From contig CAMYVI010000078.1 in the NCBI GenBank assembly GCA_947302185.1, positions 1 through 10,035 on the forward strand: a stretch of DNA of 10,035 nucleotides. The letters are read 5' to 3'. The DNA comes from an uncultured Lachnospiraceae bacterium. Lineage in GTDB: Bacteria > Bacillota_A > Clostridia > Lachnospirales > Lachnospiraceae. The position numbers were made by a program, and so were the translations under genes. The notes beneath the pieces are model-generated. The model ran no database searches, had not been told where the DNA came from, and saw only the letters and a list, made by a program, of their open reading frames with translations. Below are positions 1-7,610 of the stretch, in pieces (the stretch's first letter is position 1; the number at the start of each line of letters is the position of its first letter).

Positions 1-3000
1 TGACCGGAAAAATCAAGCTTTATGACGCGAACGGCGGAAAGACCAATGATGAAGTCCTCAGGGAAATGATTGAAAATCTGTTCAAGAATGAGTGGAAGGC
101 AGTAGCTAATCTTCCTGTAGACATTATGATCCTTACGGGTATCAGCGGCGGAAACGGATCGGGAACATTCCTCGATCTCGCAGCTCAGGCACGAAGCGCC
201 TGCCCGCCCAGAAATGATGTACGTGTTTACGGCTATATAATGCTTCCGGATACTGCTGAGAGATATGCTAATTCCTCGACGGCCAAGAACAGTCTTTACC
301 GCAACGGCTTTGCAGCCTTAAAAGAGCTTGAGAGCTATATGAGTATTGACCTTGAGGCGGACAGAGAAGAGTATTTCCCGTCACAGGTGAAAGCCAACGA
401 TGTCGTCATAAATAAGATTAAAAGACTTTATGATTACCCTGTACTTATTTCAGGGGATTATGACGAAGCTGTTTCCATGATTGCCGAGACAATCGTAAAT
501 TCGATAGCTGACAGCGGCGGAGAATTCGAACAGAGGGCTTTTTACAGCAATAACCTTGTTATGAGAGCGACCGCTATGTCAAAGCTGGAAATGCTTGATG
601 CAGGCGTGTTGAAACCGGATGCATGCCCGGAAGACTCCCATCTGTATTGCGGCATAGGCTACGCTCAGGCATCGATTCCGGAAAAGATCGTCATTCCGAA
701 CGTCATCAGCCGCATCAACCGCAAGATGTATGTCAAGCAGGAAATTCTCGGCGTGGAGGGCGCAAGAAGTGCGGCCTTCTGTACAACGAAACGCAGATTG
801 GACAGGGTTGATTTTGAGAGGCAGATGCGCGTACTCCTGAATCTTGATGACCGGGTAAAGCTGGATGAGAATTCTCTCTGCAATAAAGTGCTAGCGATTC
901 TGAGGGCAAAGGGAAAGCTCGGACAGAACAACAGTGAGCTCAGCCGTGCGGATATAGTTGCGGGAAGGACTGCAGAGTACATCAGAAACTTTAATATTGA
1001 TAAGACCGTTACAAAGGCCGTTCCGCTCTTTATCGGAGAGATTGAGAAGCTGTATCTGGATCTTGAACAGCAGGCCAGACGCGTCATGAATCTGTATGGA
1101 CCGCGTGCCATTGAGTATCTGTACGAGGGAAAAGGCAATGACAATGAGAAGGGCGTACCCGAAGATTATTCCGATATCTGCCTGAAGAGGCAGATTGAGG
1201 TCGTCGCATCAGCTCTCTCCAAGTATGCCAGCACACCGGGCAGGTACCCGAGAAATCTTGACCAGAAAGGTCTTTTCGGTAATATAGTACAGGGCATTAC
1301 AAGATCCGACGAGGATGAGTGGAAGGGCAGAGCCCAGCAGGCGGCCCAGTCGGATGTATACTGCCAGATCTGCACGAAAATGACAGGGATGAACGGCGGT
1401 TGGCAAAAGAGCTATGAGGACCGGGTAGTTCGCTTTAAGGATTGTACAGTGCGGTTCGCCCAGGTTCTTGAGATGCTTATGAATTATTATACCGGCGTGG
1501 GGAGCAGCCTGGATTCCACGGATTACAGGGAATTTGCCAACACATCCGGGGATCCCAACGGAGTGAACCTGTGCTCGGATTCCAGTGTTTATAACTGGGT
1601 AGTAGATTGTGTCGAACGAAAAGTCAACAGCGTAGATATAGGTACTGCCAAGACGGCTCTGGTCACGGATTTCTATGAGAATACGGCGGACTGGATCAGC
1701 GCCGATCCCGGAAAAGCGCGCAAGGCCTTTGATGATGTCATGAGCCGCATCGCTTCCATCGGTAAGTATTCTGCTGCGACCGGCGGACTGGATCTGACGA
1801 TTACCGATTATTTCAATGAAGTCCTCAAGGATATTGATACAACGCAGCAGGCGGTCAAGATTGATAATACAGTCAGCGATATTATGAGAAGACTGCTCCA
1901 GTCGAGCGCGCCGTCCCTTGCCACCAAAGGAGGAAAAGTAGGGCATATCAATAAAGTTATTTTGGTACCCCGCAAACTCATGACCGGTACGCACGGACCG
2001 GATATTGAAAAATCTTTCAGAAAGTACATTTCAGACGGGGACACCATGGCCGTATCGGCGGTCGTCGATGCGGTAGTCTGCTATCAGGCGTCTGTGGCGA
2101 ATGCACTCAGTGATCTCAAGGACCTCGACCTCTGGGAAAATGGCTACGAGGATGCAAAAGCAGCAGCCGGCACCATGCATCTTCATAACGGTGAATATGT
2201 TACTCTGCACATGCAGAGCGGATATTCCCAGTACCGGGAACTGACAAAGACAGAGACGGACAAACTCCTTATGGCAAAGAACAACAATTCGGAGCCCTTA
2301 TCGCATGATGAAGATGTTATTTACGGAACCGGCCTTTCATGGCAGGATTATCCGTCCGTCAATGTCAGAAGATATCAGAACGAGTTCGAAGGCGGATCGA
2401 CCACTTCTGAAGGAAGATACCGCAGGGAAGTGTTCAATAAGAAGATAACCGAAGCTCTCCGTCTGGGAATTATTGAGTGTGAAGAGAACAATAATGTCTA
2501 CAAGTACTGGCTGAATGTCATACCGAAAGACTGGAATAATCTGGATGTCAAAAGGTATAAGCTGATCAAGGACGGAGAGTATGTGCGCGGCGCAAGGCTC
2601 TTCGAGTATCTGCACGAGCAGAACAGGCACAGCACGGCTCCGTACAGAAAACAGATTATGCTTTACAACAGCGAAGCATTCGGGGCAGGCGGATTTGATT
2701 TCAATGAGATCATTAAGAGAGAACAGTGGAATCAGATGGTCATTGACAGAACGCATCGCGCATATATGAAGCGTATCATGAGGAAAGCTACGGGTCTCTA
2801 TCAGGAGATGGAGGATACGCTCTATAGGTTCTACGCAGTTGAGCAGGAACTGAAAGGGAAGGAAGGTCCTCTTGTAATGGCTGTCCGCAGACAGAAATTC
2901 GTTGAGTACCTGGCCAACGGTCTGGTCATGACGGATGAGGATCAGTACGAATGGACCATTCTGACAGCTGAGGGAAGGACCGGAACCCAGGAAGAGGATT

Positions 3001-3389
3001 TGATCACGTTCGGCCGCAGGACGAAGATGCTTCTGCCCGATTTCGACAAAAAGCTCCTCGCAGACGGTCTTCAGCTTGCAATTATTTATCGGAAGTATTC
3101 CGAACTCATCGAGGACAAAACGCTCGACGAAGCCAGTCTGGATGAACTCCGGGAGAAGCATATCACTTCTATGTCCGAAAAAGAGTTTGATAAACTTATG
3201 GATGAGAGAATCGAGCTCCTCCAGAGTGCGGTGGATTCCTATTCCAAGATCTGCAGCAGTGCCAAGAAAGATCCGGTCGACCAGTTCATGGATTATTATC
3301 AGTTAGATGATGATATGGTCGAACAGTCTGATGAGGTGTGTCAGCTCTTTGAAACGATCAAGGAAGTTCTGCCTACACTTATGGTCTGA
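1..3389 (+). CDS. Tubulin/FtsZ-like large protein (5' end outside window)
   Basis: The reading frame is open from the left edge (first full codon at 3) for 1128 codons to TGA at 3387-3389, so this is a partial gene and the ATG at 66 is internal. Residues 49-55 (nt 147-167) read GGNGSGT, preceded by hydrophobic VDIMILTGIS and followed by a helix (FLDLAAQAR) and a second strand (VRVYGYIMLP). This matches the T4-loop region of the tubulin/FtsZ superfamily, whose signature is GGGTGSG; here N replaces the usual T. The preceding nucleotide-binding loops must lie upstream. The protein is much longer than FtsZ (about 350-400 aa) and fits the large bacterial 'tubulin-like' family; the roughly 800 residues after the core are charged, mostly helical and unassigned. 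No membrane segment is seen. Expected role: cytosolic GTP binding and perhaps polymerisation. The family call is good; the function in this cluster is inferred. Confidence 0.82.
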   Translation, partial: TGKIKLYDANGGKTNDEVLREMIENLFKNEWKAVANLPVDIMILTGISGGNGSGTFLDLAAQARSACPPRNDVRVYGYIMLPDTAERYANSSTAKNSLYRNGFAALKELESYMSIDLEADREEYFPSQVKANDVVINKIKRLYDYPVLISGDYDEAVSMIAETIVNSIADSGGEFEQRAFYSNNLVMRATAMSKLEMLDAGVLKPDACPEDSHLYCGIGYAQASIPEKIVIPNVISRINRKMYVKQEILGVEGARSAAFCTTKRRLDRVDFERQMRVLLNLDDRVKLDENSLCNKVLAILRAKGKLGQNNSELSRADIVAGRTAEYIRNFNIDKTVTKAVPLFIGEIEKLYLDLEQQARRVMNLYGPRAIEYLYEGKGNDNEKGVPEDYSDICLKRQIEVVASALSKYASTPGRYPRNLDQKGLFGNIVQGITRSDEDEWKGRAQQAAQSDVYCQICTKMTGMNGGWQKSYEDRVVRFKDCTVRFAQVLEMLMNYYTGVGSSLDSTDYREFANTSGDPNGVNLCSDSSVYNWVVDCVERKVNSVDIGTAKTALVTDFYENTADWISADPGKARKAFDDVMSRIASIGKYSAATGGLDLTITDYFNEVLKDIDTTQQAVKIDNTVSDIMRRLLQSSAPSLATKGGKVGHINKVILVPRKLMTGTHGPDIEKSFRKYISDGDTMAVSAVVDAVVCYQASVANALSDLKDLDLWENGYEDAKAAAGTMHLHNGEYVTLHMQSGYSQYRELTKTETDKLLMAKNNNSEPLSHDEDVIYGTGLSWQDYPSVNVRRYQNEFEGGSTTSEGRYRREVFNKKITEALRLGIIECEENNNVYKYWLNVIPKDWNNLDVKRYKLIKDGEYVRGARLFEYLHEQNRHSTAPYRKQIMLYNSEAFGAGGFDFNEIIKREQWNQMVIDRTHRAYMKRIMRKATGLYQEMEDTLYRFYAVEQELKGKEGPLVMAVRRQKFVEYLANGLVMTDEDQYEWTILTAEGRTGTQEEDLITFGRRTKMLLPDFDKKLLADGLQLAIIYRKYSELIEDKTLDEASLDELREKHITSMSEKEFDKLMDERIELLQSAVDSYSKICSSAKKDPVDQFMDYYQLDDDMVEQSDEVCQLFETIKEVLPTLMV

Positions 3390-3473
3390 TAAGAGCACCA
3401 TCAGAGACGTAAATTGCATTTCTGATTTATCATAGTCTTACGTTAAGAGAATCCTGCGTCAGAGTCTAAACGG

Positions 3474-3567
3474 GGCTGTCGCATTAGGCAATATACCGTT
3501 GTAAACAGCAGATATCAGCAAATAGCATATGCTGTTTATTACGTTGTCAGGCCTTAATGCGACAGCC
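3474..3567. repeat. 94-bp imperfect palindrome, MITE-like element
   Basis: GGCTGTCGCATTAGGC at 3474-3489 is the reverse complement of 3551-3567 apart from one extra base. Nested inside, TAAACAGCA at 3502-3510 pairs perfectly with TGCTGTTTA at 3530-3538. Aligned end to end, the two arms (3474-3510 and 3530-3567) match at about 30 of 37 positions and leave a 19-base centre. The layout of long terminal inverted repeats around a non-coding centre fits a miniature inverted-repeat transposable element. The GGCTGTCGCA tip resembles insertion-sequence ends, but I cannot assign a family and see no clear target-site duplication. As RNA it would form one long hairpin ending 24 nt before the next start codon, so it could also act on transcript stability or read-through. 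Confidence 0.6.
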
Positions 3568-3573
3568 TCTTGC

Positions 3574-3581
3574 AGAAAGGA
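3574..3581 (+). promoter_or_regulatory. Ribosome binding site fixing the start at 3592
   Basis: AGAAAGGA lies 10 bases before ATG 3592, whereas the upstream in-frame ATG at 3529 sits inside the palindrome with no Shine-Dalgarno sequence. This sets the start of the 490-aa protein. Confidence 0.75.
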
Positions 3582-3591
3582 ACAGATTGCC

Positions 3592-5064
3592 ATGCCAACA
3601 AATTTAGACAATTTTAATACATCTCAGGATGCCCTGACTGTTTTTTTTAATGAGCAGCCTGAACAAAATATGATAGAAAGCTGGATAGGCTCGCTTTTCG
3701 AGGACGGCCAGTACTTGTATTTCGACAGAGGAGAGTTCAGCGGCAACGGCAAAGATTTGTTTAAATACCTACAAAAACAGATCAGGGACGGGGAAGCGCT
3801 CATGCCGGACAGTCAGCGGATGCTGATGTGCTATTATATGCCGATTGAAGAGCTGACCGAGGAATGGGTCGATACTTATTTCGAGCGGGCACGCGAAATG
3901 AGGAAGTATGTGCAGGTAGCTAATCCGTTCGATCAGCACTATATGCTTTGCTTCAGCTTGCGTGTAAATATGCTGGATGAAGAGGATTTTGACCGTATTG
4001 CAGCTCAGCTTCTCAGACTGGGTACTCAGGACAGGATGATATCACAGCAGATATATCTGCTCCGGGTTTCCGGTTTTCAGGAGTTTACGAGTCAGGAGCA
4101 CGCCATGGTACAGCTTCTGCATCTTCTGAGCAGACAGGATTATCATAAAATTCAGGCGCAGAGATATGCAACGGCAATCAGAATGTTCGATTATCTCGAT
4201 TACTATGAAGACCGCGCGCGCAATTGCTCTGAAATGCTTGCGAAGCTTTCCGCGTGGGACTCGGGAGCGAACGATCCGGATCTTTCTGGTGCAATCAGTT
4301 CTATCAAAATGAATCTTCAGCCGGCAGTTGTTTTGCTGCGCGAAGCGGGAAGAACATTCAGAAGGAAGAGTCAACTGTATCCTGTCAGTATAAATGACTT
4401 TGAAGGAAATAAGTTCAAGGGGTATCGCTGCAAAATCACTGCGAATCATCCTAAACTGCAGAAACGCAGAGAGGAGTTCACCGAGAGACGTCGCAGGGAG
4501 CTTGCGGAAAGCATTGATTTCAATGCGATTCGGAAAATGATAAAGGAAGATTACCATCTTCCGGATCTCGAGGAAATGAAATCGCGTCTCGATAACGGAA
4601 CATTGAGAAAGAGTATTCTCGAAAGCGTTTCCGAGGCACAGAATGAACCGGAGATACAGGCTCTGGTCGAGGAAGTATGCCGTGAGTACGAGAAAATAGC
4701 GCAGGAAATGACACAGGATATTCCTGCACTCAGAAGAAAAAAGCAGAACGATAAAAAACGTTATCAGAAGGAACTGCAGATGGCGGGCAGGTATCAGAGC
4801 CTGGAAGACTGCTTCAGTCGGATTAACGAGGATATCAAGCCGGGTCCGATCAGAGGAAGGTTTTCCGATAACATTAACTATGTGACGCTTATCAGCGGGC
4901 GATGCCTGGACGAATGGAGGACAAGGCAATATACCATAACGGGAGAAGGCGTTGCATACCGATATCCCGCCATCAGACCCTGTGAAATAGTGGAACTGGT
5001 AGAGTATGATGTGCTTAATATCGACGATCCGAACGCTGCGGAAGATATTAAGCTTCTGTTCTGA
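3592..5064 (+). CDS. Hypothetical 490-aa charged helical protein of the GTPase cluster
   Basis: I do not recognise this family. The 490-aa protein has no signal peptide, membrane segment, cysteine cluster or P-loop. Residues 1-260 look mostly helical, with regularly spaced leucines and aromatics (for example YYMPIEELTEEW at 81-92 and MVQLLHLLSRQDYHKI at 172-187). Residues 286-400 are very basic and acidic with coiled-coil character: KRREEFTERRRREL lies at 291-304 and a second basic cluster, RRKKQNDKKRYQKEL, at 381-395. The last 75 residues contain alternating hydrophobic stretches (YVTLISGR, CEIVELVEYDVL) that may form a small beta domain. It is the first of four closely packed genes, 13 bp before the next start. 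By position it could be an adaptor or cytoskeletal partner of the upstream tubulin-like protein; nothing in the sequence proves that. A T8 tract lies at codons 17-19. Confidence 0.85.
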   Translation: MPTNLDNFNTSQDALTVFFNEQPEQNMIESWIGSLFEDGQYLYFDRGEFSGNGKDLFKYLQKQIRDGEALMPDSQRMLMCYYMPIEELTEEWVDTYFERAREMRKYVQVANPFDQHYMLCFSLRVNMLDEEDFDRIAAQLLRLGTQDRMISQQIYLLRVSGFQEFTSQEHAMVQLLHLLSRQDYHKIQAQRYATAIRMFDYLDYYEDRARNCSEMLAKLSAWDSGANDPDLSGAISSIKMNLQPAVVLLREAGRTFRRKSQLYPVSINDFEGNKFKGYRCKITANHPKLQKRREEFTERRRRELAESIDFNAIRKMIKEDYHLPDLEEMKSRLDNGTLRKSILESVSEAQNEPEIQALVEEVCREYEKIAQEMTQDIPALRRKKQNDKKRYQKELQMAGRYQSLEDCFSRINEDIKPGPIRGRFSDNINYVTLISGRCLDEWRTRQYTITGEGVAYRYPAIRPCEIVELVEYDVLNIDDPNAAEDIKLLF

Positions 5065-5065
5065 C

Positions 5066-5070
5066 GGAGG
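5066..5070 (+). promoter_or_regulatory. Ribosome binding site fixing the start at 5078
   Basis: GGAGG starts two bases after the previous stop codon and lies 7 bases before ATG 5078. The upstream in-frame ATG at 5006 is inside the preceding gene and lacks such a site, so the protein is 190 aa rather than 214. Confidence 0.85.
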
Positions 5071-5077
5071 TAGCAAT

Positions 5078-5650
5078 ATGCTTAGCGAACGAATAATGAC
5101 TAACCCGAAAGGTTTTAAGGTGTTGCCGGGATCGGGAGGGAAGTATGAGCTCTACTGCGGACTTTTTACTCTTCAGGATGATCCGAAAGTCGAGCCTTCT
5201 CTGGAGCCTATTTCATACTGGGAGCTTCCGGAAGCATATGAAAAAGCGATAGATCATGATTGTTTTGTTTATGTCGCGGAAAAGGAAGACGGAAAAACCA
5301 TAGAGAGCTGTCGTTTTTTCTTCAGATGCGGGAACAGGAAGCCTTCACTGTCATGGTCCATCGAAAAGATGGGGCTGCTTAGAAGATTTGAGCCGGGTGC
5401 CCATGAAATCGTCATCAGGTGGAATAACAGCAAAGGCGAGCCTATCCGCAGCGAATATATCTATTTATATCCGCGAAACAAACCGGATGAAAGGTATCAA
5501 TTTCTGTCTGACTTCATAAGACCGATTGAGACTGACGGAGACGACGCAATTGACCGTTATGTCTTCTTCCCGGGAGACGGTCTCACTGCCGATGATTTCT
5601 GCATCGGCTTTGATCCGCTTCTTCGGGAAAAGTATAACATAGGAAATTAA
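5078..5650 (+). CDS. Hypothetical 190-aa probable beta-rich protein
   Basis: I do not recognise this family. The 190-aa product has no signal peptide or membrane segment. Short alternating hydrophobic stretches suggest a beta-sandwich: KYELYCGLF at 22-30, CFVYVAEKE at 62-70, CRFFFRCG at 78-85, HEIVIRWN at 109-116 and SEYIYLYPR at 125-133. These are joined by acidic, glycine-containing turns. The C-terminal 50 residues are acidic (ETDGDDAID at 151-159, then FFPGDGLTADDF), ending FDPLLREKYNIGN. It lies between the 490-aa unknown gene (13 bp upstream) and the GTPase gene (24 bp downstream), so it is translated with them. A small beta-rich protein next to a GTPase could be an adaptor or substrate-binding subunit; that is inference from size and place only. 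Confidence 0.82.
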   Translation: MLSERIMTNPKGFKVLPGSGGKYELYCGLFTLQDDPKVEPSLEPISYWELPEAYEKAIDHDCFVYVAEKEDGKTIESCRFFFRCGNRKPSLSWSIEKMGLLRRFEPGAHEIVIRWNNSKGEPIRSEYIYLYPRNKPDERYQFLSDFIRPIETDGDDAIDRYVFFPGDGLTADDFCIGFDPLLREKYNIGN

Positions 5651-5674
5651 TCACCAGATAGATGAGGGTACATT

Positions 5675-7600
5675 ATGGTTCATAATTATTACTGCGTAGA
5701 TTGCGGAAATAAACTTCACGCAGAAGAAATCAGCTTTGATTTGGCGGATCTTCTCGGCATTAAGATAGAAAACACTGACAGCAGTATCGGAAATCAGAAA
5801 GAAAGTACGCTCGAGATTCTTAAGAGTAATGAGTATGAAGAGCATAAGTTCGTCAAGAGTAAGACTACGCAGATCAGTGTTAAAAAACTGCGGGAACTGG
5901 CTGAAAAAAGAGGTATCAAATTAGCTCACAGAAAAAAGACGTTCATGCGAGTCACACTGATGGAATTCCTGAAAATCATGGGTGAGAATGTCGGTCGTGA
6001 TACAGGCAGGGGGGATATTCTCGGTGAAGCTATGACTCAATATCACAAGAGTCAGCTTGCAAACGCTCTTGAAGAAGTATATGGCACAAATGAAAATACA
6101 GAAGTAGCGCAGAGGATGATCAGGCAATGGCAGGCTGCTCTGGAAAACAGGTTTCAGTTATCTCTTGAAGCAGAGAAGTTCATAATGAACAATGCCGGAG
6201 ATGGATCGAAAAAGGAAATGATCGACAAGATGCAGGATAATACTGCGAATTATGAGGCCGGGTTCTGGCTGGAACCGGAGTTTTTCGAAGACGGAAAAAG
6301 CCAGTCGATCTATACTGTCAGGTATTCCCATGATATGAGAGCTGCCTTTATGGAAGACATTCATGAACCTCTGACTATTCGCGGTTACTGCCCGATATGC
6401 GGTCAGCCCGTGATTGACGGTGCGGGGAAATACCCGCACGAGCTTGTCGGTATGCTCGGAGTTCAGAGTGCCGGAAAGACGAGCCTGATTTTGGCACTTA
6501 TATCACAGATTCAGGAGACATTTGATGAATTCGGCATAAATTATCCCGGAGCTGCCCTTTGCGACAGCCGATATGACATCATGCAGAATAACCACAAACT
6601 GTATAACTGCGGTTGGGCGGTCGTGAAAACCAACGCCAGCTCGAATGAGGGTACATTCAATGTTTCTTTCAAGATATCCAATAAGGATAACACTGTCACA
6701 AAGCTTCTGACACTTGTCGATATAGCCGGTGAACAGTGCTATGATCTGAGATACGGCGTAGTGAATCAAAACGCATTTAAGACATATCCTCTGATCGGAC
6801 AGTGTACAATGTATCTTCTGTGCTCCTGTATAGACCAGACAGGCTACGGTAATGCCGACGGAGAAACTTCCTTTATACCTCTGCAGGCACTGATACAGAT
6901 AGCCGAGCAGATTTACGCTCATGTTCCCGATAAAACCAGGATTCCTCCGCTTTGTCTTGTCATGACTAAAACAGATATGGCTTCGAATTCCGGTCGGGCT
7001 GTCGGCGGGGATAACCCCTTCGACAATTTGAAAGGCGCGAGCAGTTATGAATTTGCAAGTGAGCTGGAGAATATGAAGCTGATTTACGGCACAACGGACA
7101 ATGACAATATCAGGGGCCCCCTGTCCTGGTGCAAGAATACATACGATAATATGAAGAATAAGACGTATGTTTCGATGCTTACCTGCTCTGCACTCGGACG
7201 GGTCGGCGTCCGATATGTCGGAAACATGGCTGACATCAGACCCTACACGGAAAACGGAAAGATTATACCTTTTAAAAGAACACGTATCGGAGATGTGTGG
7301 AGATGGATACTGCAAGTGGCGGGGATATCACCGGTACCGGGTACCAGCAGGAACCTTCCGTACATCGTATCTTTCAATGAACATTATTATCTGCCATACA
7401 ATGATAAGGGTAACGGATATAAAGCAACTCAGGAATCAATGTATTTCCGTTGTTCAGCTGTACAGAAACTTTTTATCAATCAGTCTGATACAGACAGGCA
7501 GATAGTTGCAGAATTGAGGAGAGAGCGCGGCTTATTCGATCCCAAACTGGACAGGGCGCTTGAAACACTGGTCGTGAAAAAAGGCATAGTTGCTGAGTGA
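5675..7600 (+). CDS. TRAFAC-type GTPase with split zinc ribbon (DO-GTPase-like)
   Basis: This 641-aa protein starts at ATG 5675, six bases after GAGGG. The GTPase core spans about 255-515 and its motifs can be read directly: P-loop GVQSAGKT at 262-269, G3 DIAGE at 349-353 at the end of the strand LLTLV, G4 TKTD at 431-434 after the strand PLCLVM, and a G5-like CSALG at 504-508. T431 replaces the usual N of NKxD. Zinc-ribbon knuckles occur as CVDCG at 7-11 and CPICG at 239-243, giving four cysteines divided by a mainly helical 228-residue insert. A Cys knuckle just before the P-loop is typical of bacterial GTPases called TRAFAC-clade or double-GTPase (DO-GTPase) in conflict-type clusters. No membrane segment is seen. 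It probably hydrolyses GTP as a switch acting with the GAP1-like membrane protein encoded 10 bp downstream. GTPase identity is strong; the subfamily is less sure. Confidence 0.85.
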   Translation: MVHNYYCVDCGNKLHAEEISFDLADLLGIKIENTDSSIGNQKESTLEILKSNEYEEHKFVKSKTTQISVKKLRELAEKRGIKLAHRKKTFMRVTLMEFLKIMGENVGRDTGRGDILGEAMTQYHKSQLANALEEVYGTNENTEVAQRMIRQWQAALENRFQLSLEAEKFIMNNAGDGSKKEMIDKMQDNTANYEAGFWLEPEFFEDGKSQSIYTVRYSHDMRAAFMEDIHEPLTIRGYCPICGQPVIDGAGKYPHELVGMLGVQSAGKTSLILALISQIQETFDEFGINYPGAALCDSRYDIMQNNHKLYNCGWAVVKTNASSNEGTFNVSFKISNKDNTVTKLLTLVDIAGEQCYDLRYGVVNQNAFKTYPLIGQCTMYLLCSCIDQTGYGNADGETSFIPLQALIQIAEQIYAHVPDKTRIPPLCLVMTKTDMASNSGRAVGGDNPFDNLKGASSYEFASELENMKLIYGTTDNDNIRGPLSWCKNTYDNMKNKTYVSMLTCSALGRVGVRYVGNMADIRPYTENGKIIPFKRTRIGDVWRWILQVAGISPVPGTSRNLPYIVSFNEHYYLPYNDKGNGYKATQESMYFRCSAVQKLFINQSDTDRQIVAELRRERGLFDPKLDRALETLVVKKGIVAE

Positions 7601-7604
7601 GGAG
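7597..7604 (+). promoter_or_regulatory. Ribosome binding site overlapping the GTPase stop codon
   Basis: GTGAGGAG overlaps the TGA at 7598-7600 and stands 6 bases before ATG 7611. It favours that start over an in-frame TTG at 7590 and suggests translational coupling of the GTPase and the GAP1-like protein. Confidence 0.8.
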
Positions 7605-7610
7605 ATTGAT

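Larger units (their letters stand above)
3390..3591. other. 202-bp intergenic gap between the tubulin-like gene and the next gene
   Basis: No convincing gene lies here. The first 84 bp (3390-3473) hold only weak short pairings, such as ATCAGA at 3400-3405 with TCTGAT at 3421-3426, and no hairpin plus T-tract terminator. The rest is the imperfect palindrome 3474-3567 and then the ribosome binding site of the next gene. No clear sigma-70 promoter is visible; TTGTAA at 3499 with TAGCAT at 3523 is a poor match. Confidence 0.7.

Noticed and set aside
66..68. ATG 66 as start of the tubulin-like gene
   Set aside because: The frame is open to the left edge, and the first strand-loop elements of a tubulin fold would be missing; the true start is upstream of the window.
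2337..3161. Long antisense reading frame of 274 codons inside the tubulin-like gene
   Set aside because: The + strand frame has clear protein features and spans the whole region; the antisense frame shows no motif, operon logic or ribosome binding site that I can support. The same applies to antisense frames at 1209-1994, 4042-5076 and 6503-7315.
3499..3528. Promoter made of TTGTAA and TAGCAT inside the palindrome
   Set aside because: Both boxes are poor matches and the spacer is 18 bases; bases here are constrained by the inverted repeat, so the likeness is weak evidence.
7590..7592. TTG at 7590 as start of the GAP1-like protein
   Set aside because: ATG 7611 has GGAG at ideal spacing; the TTG lies within the GTPase gene without a ribosome binding site.
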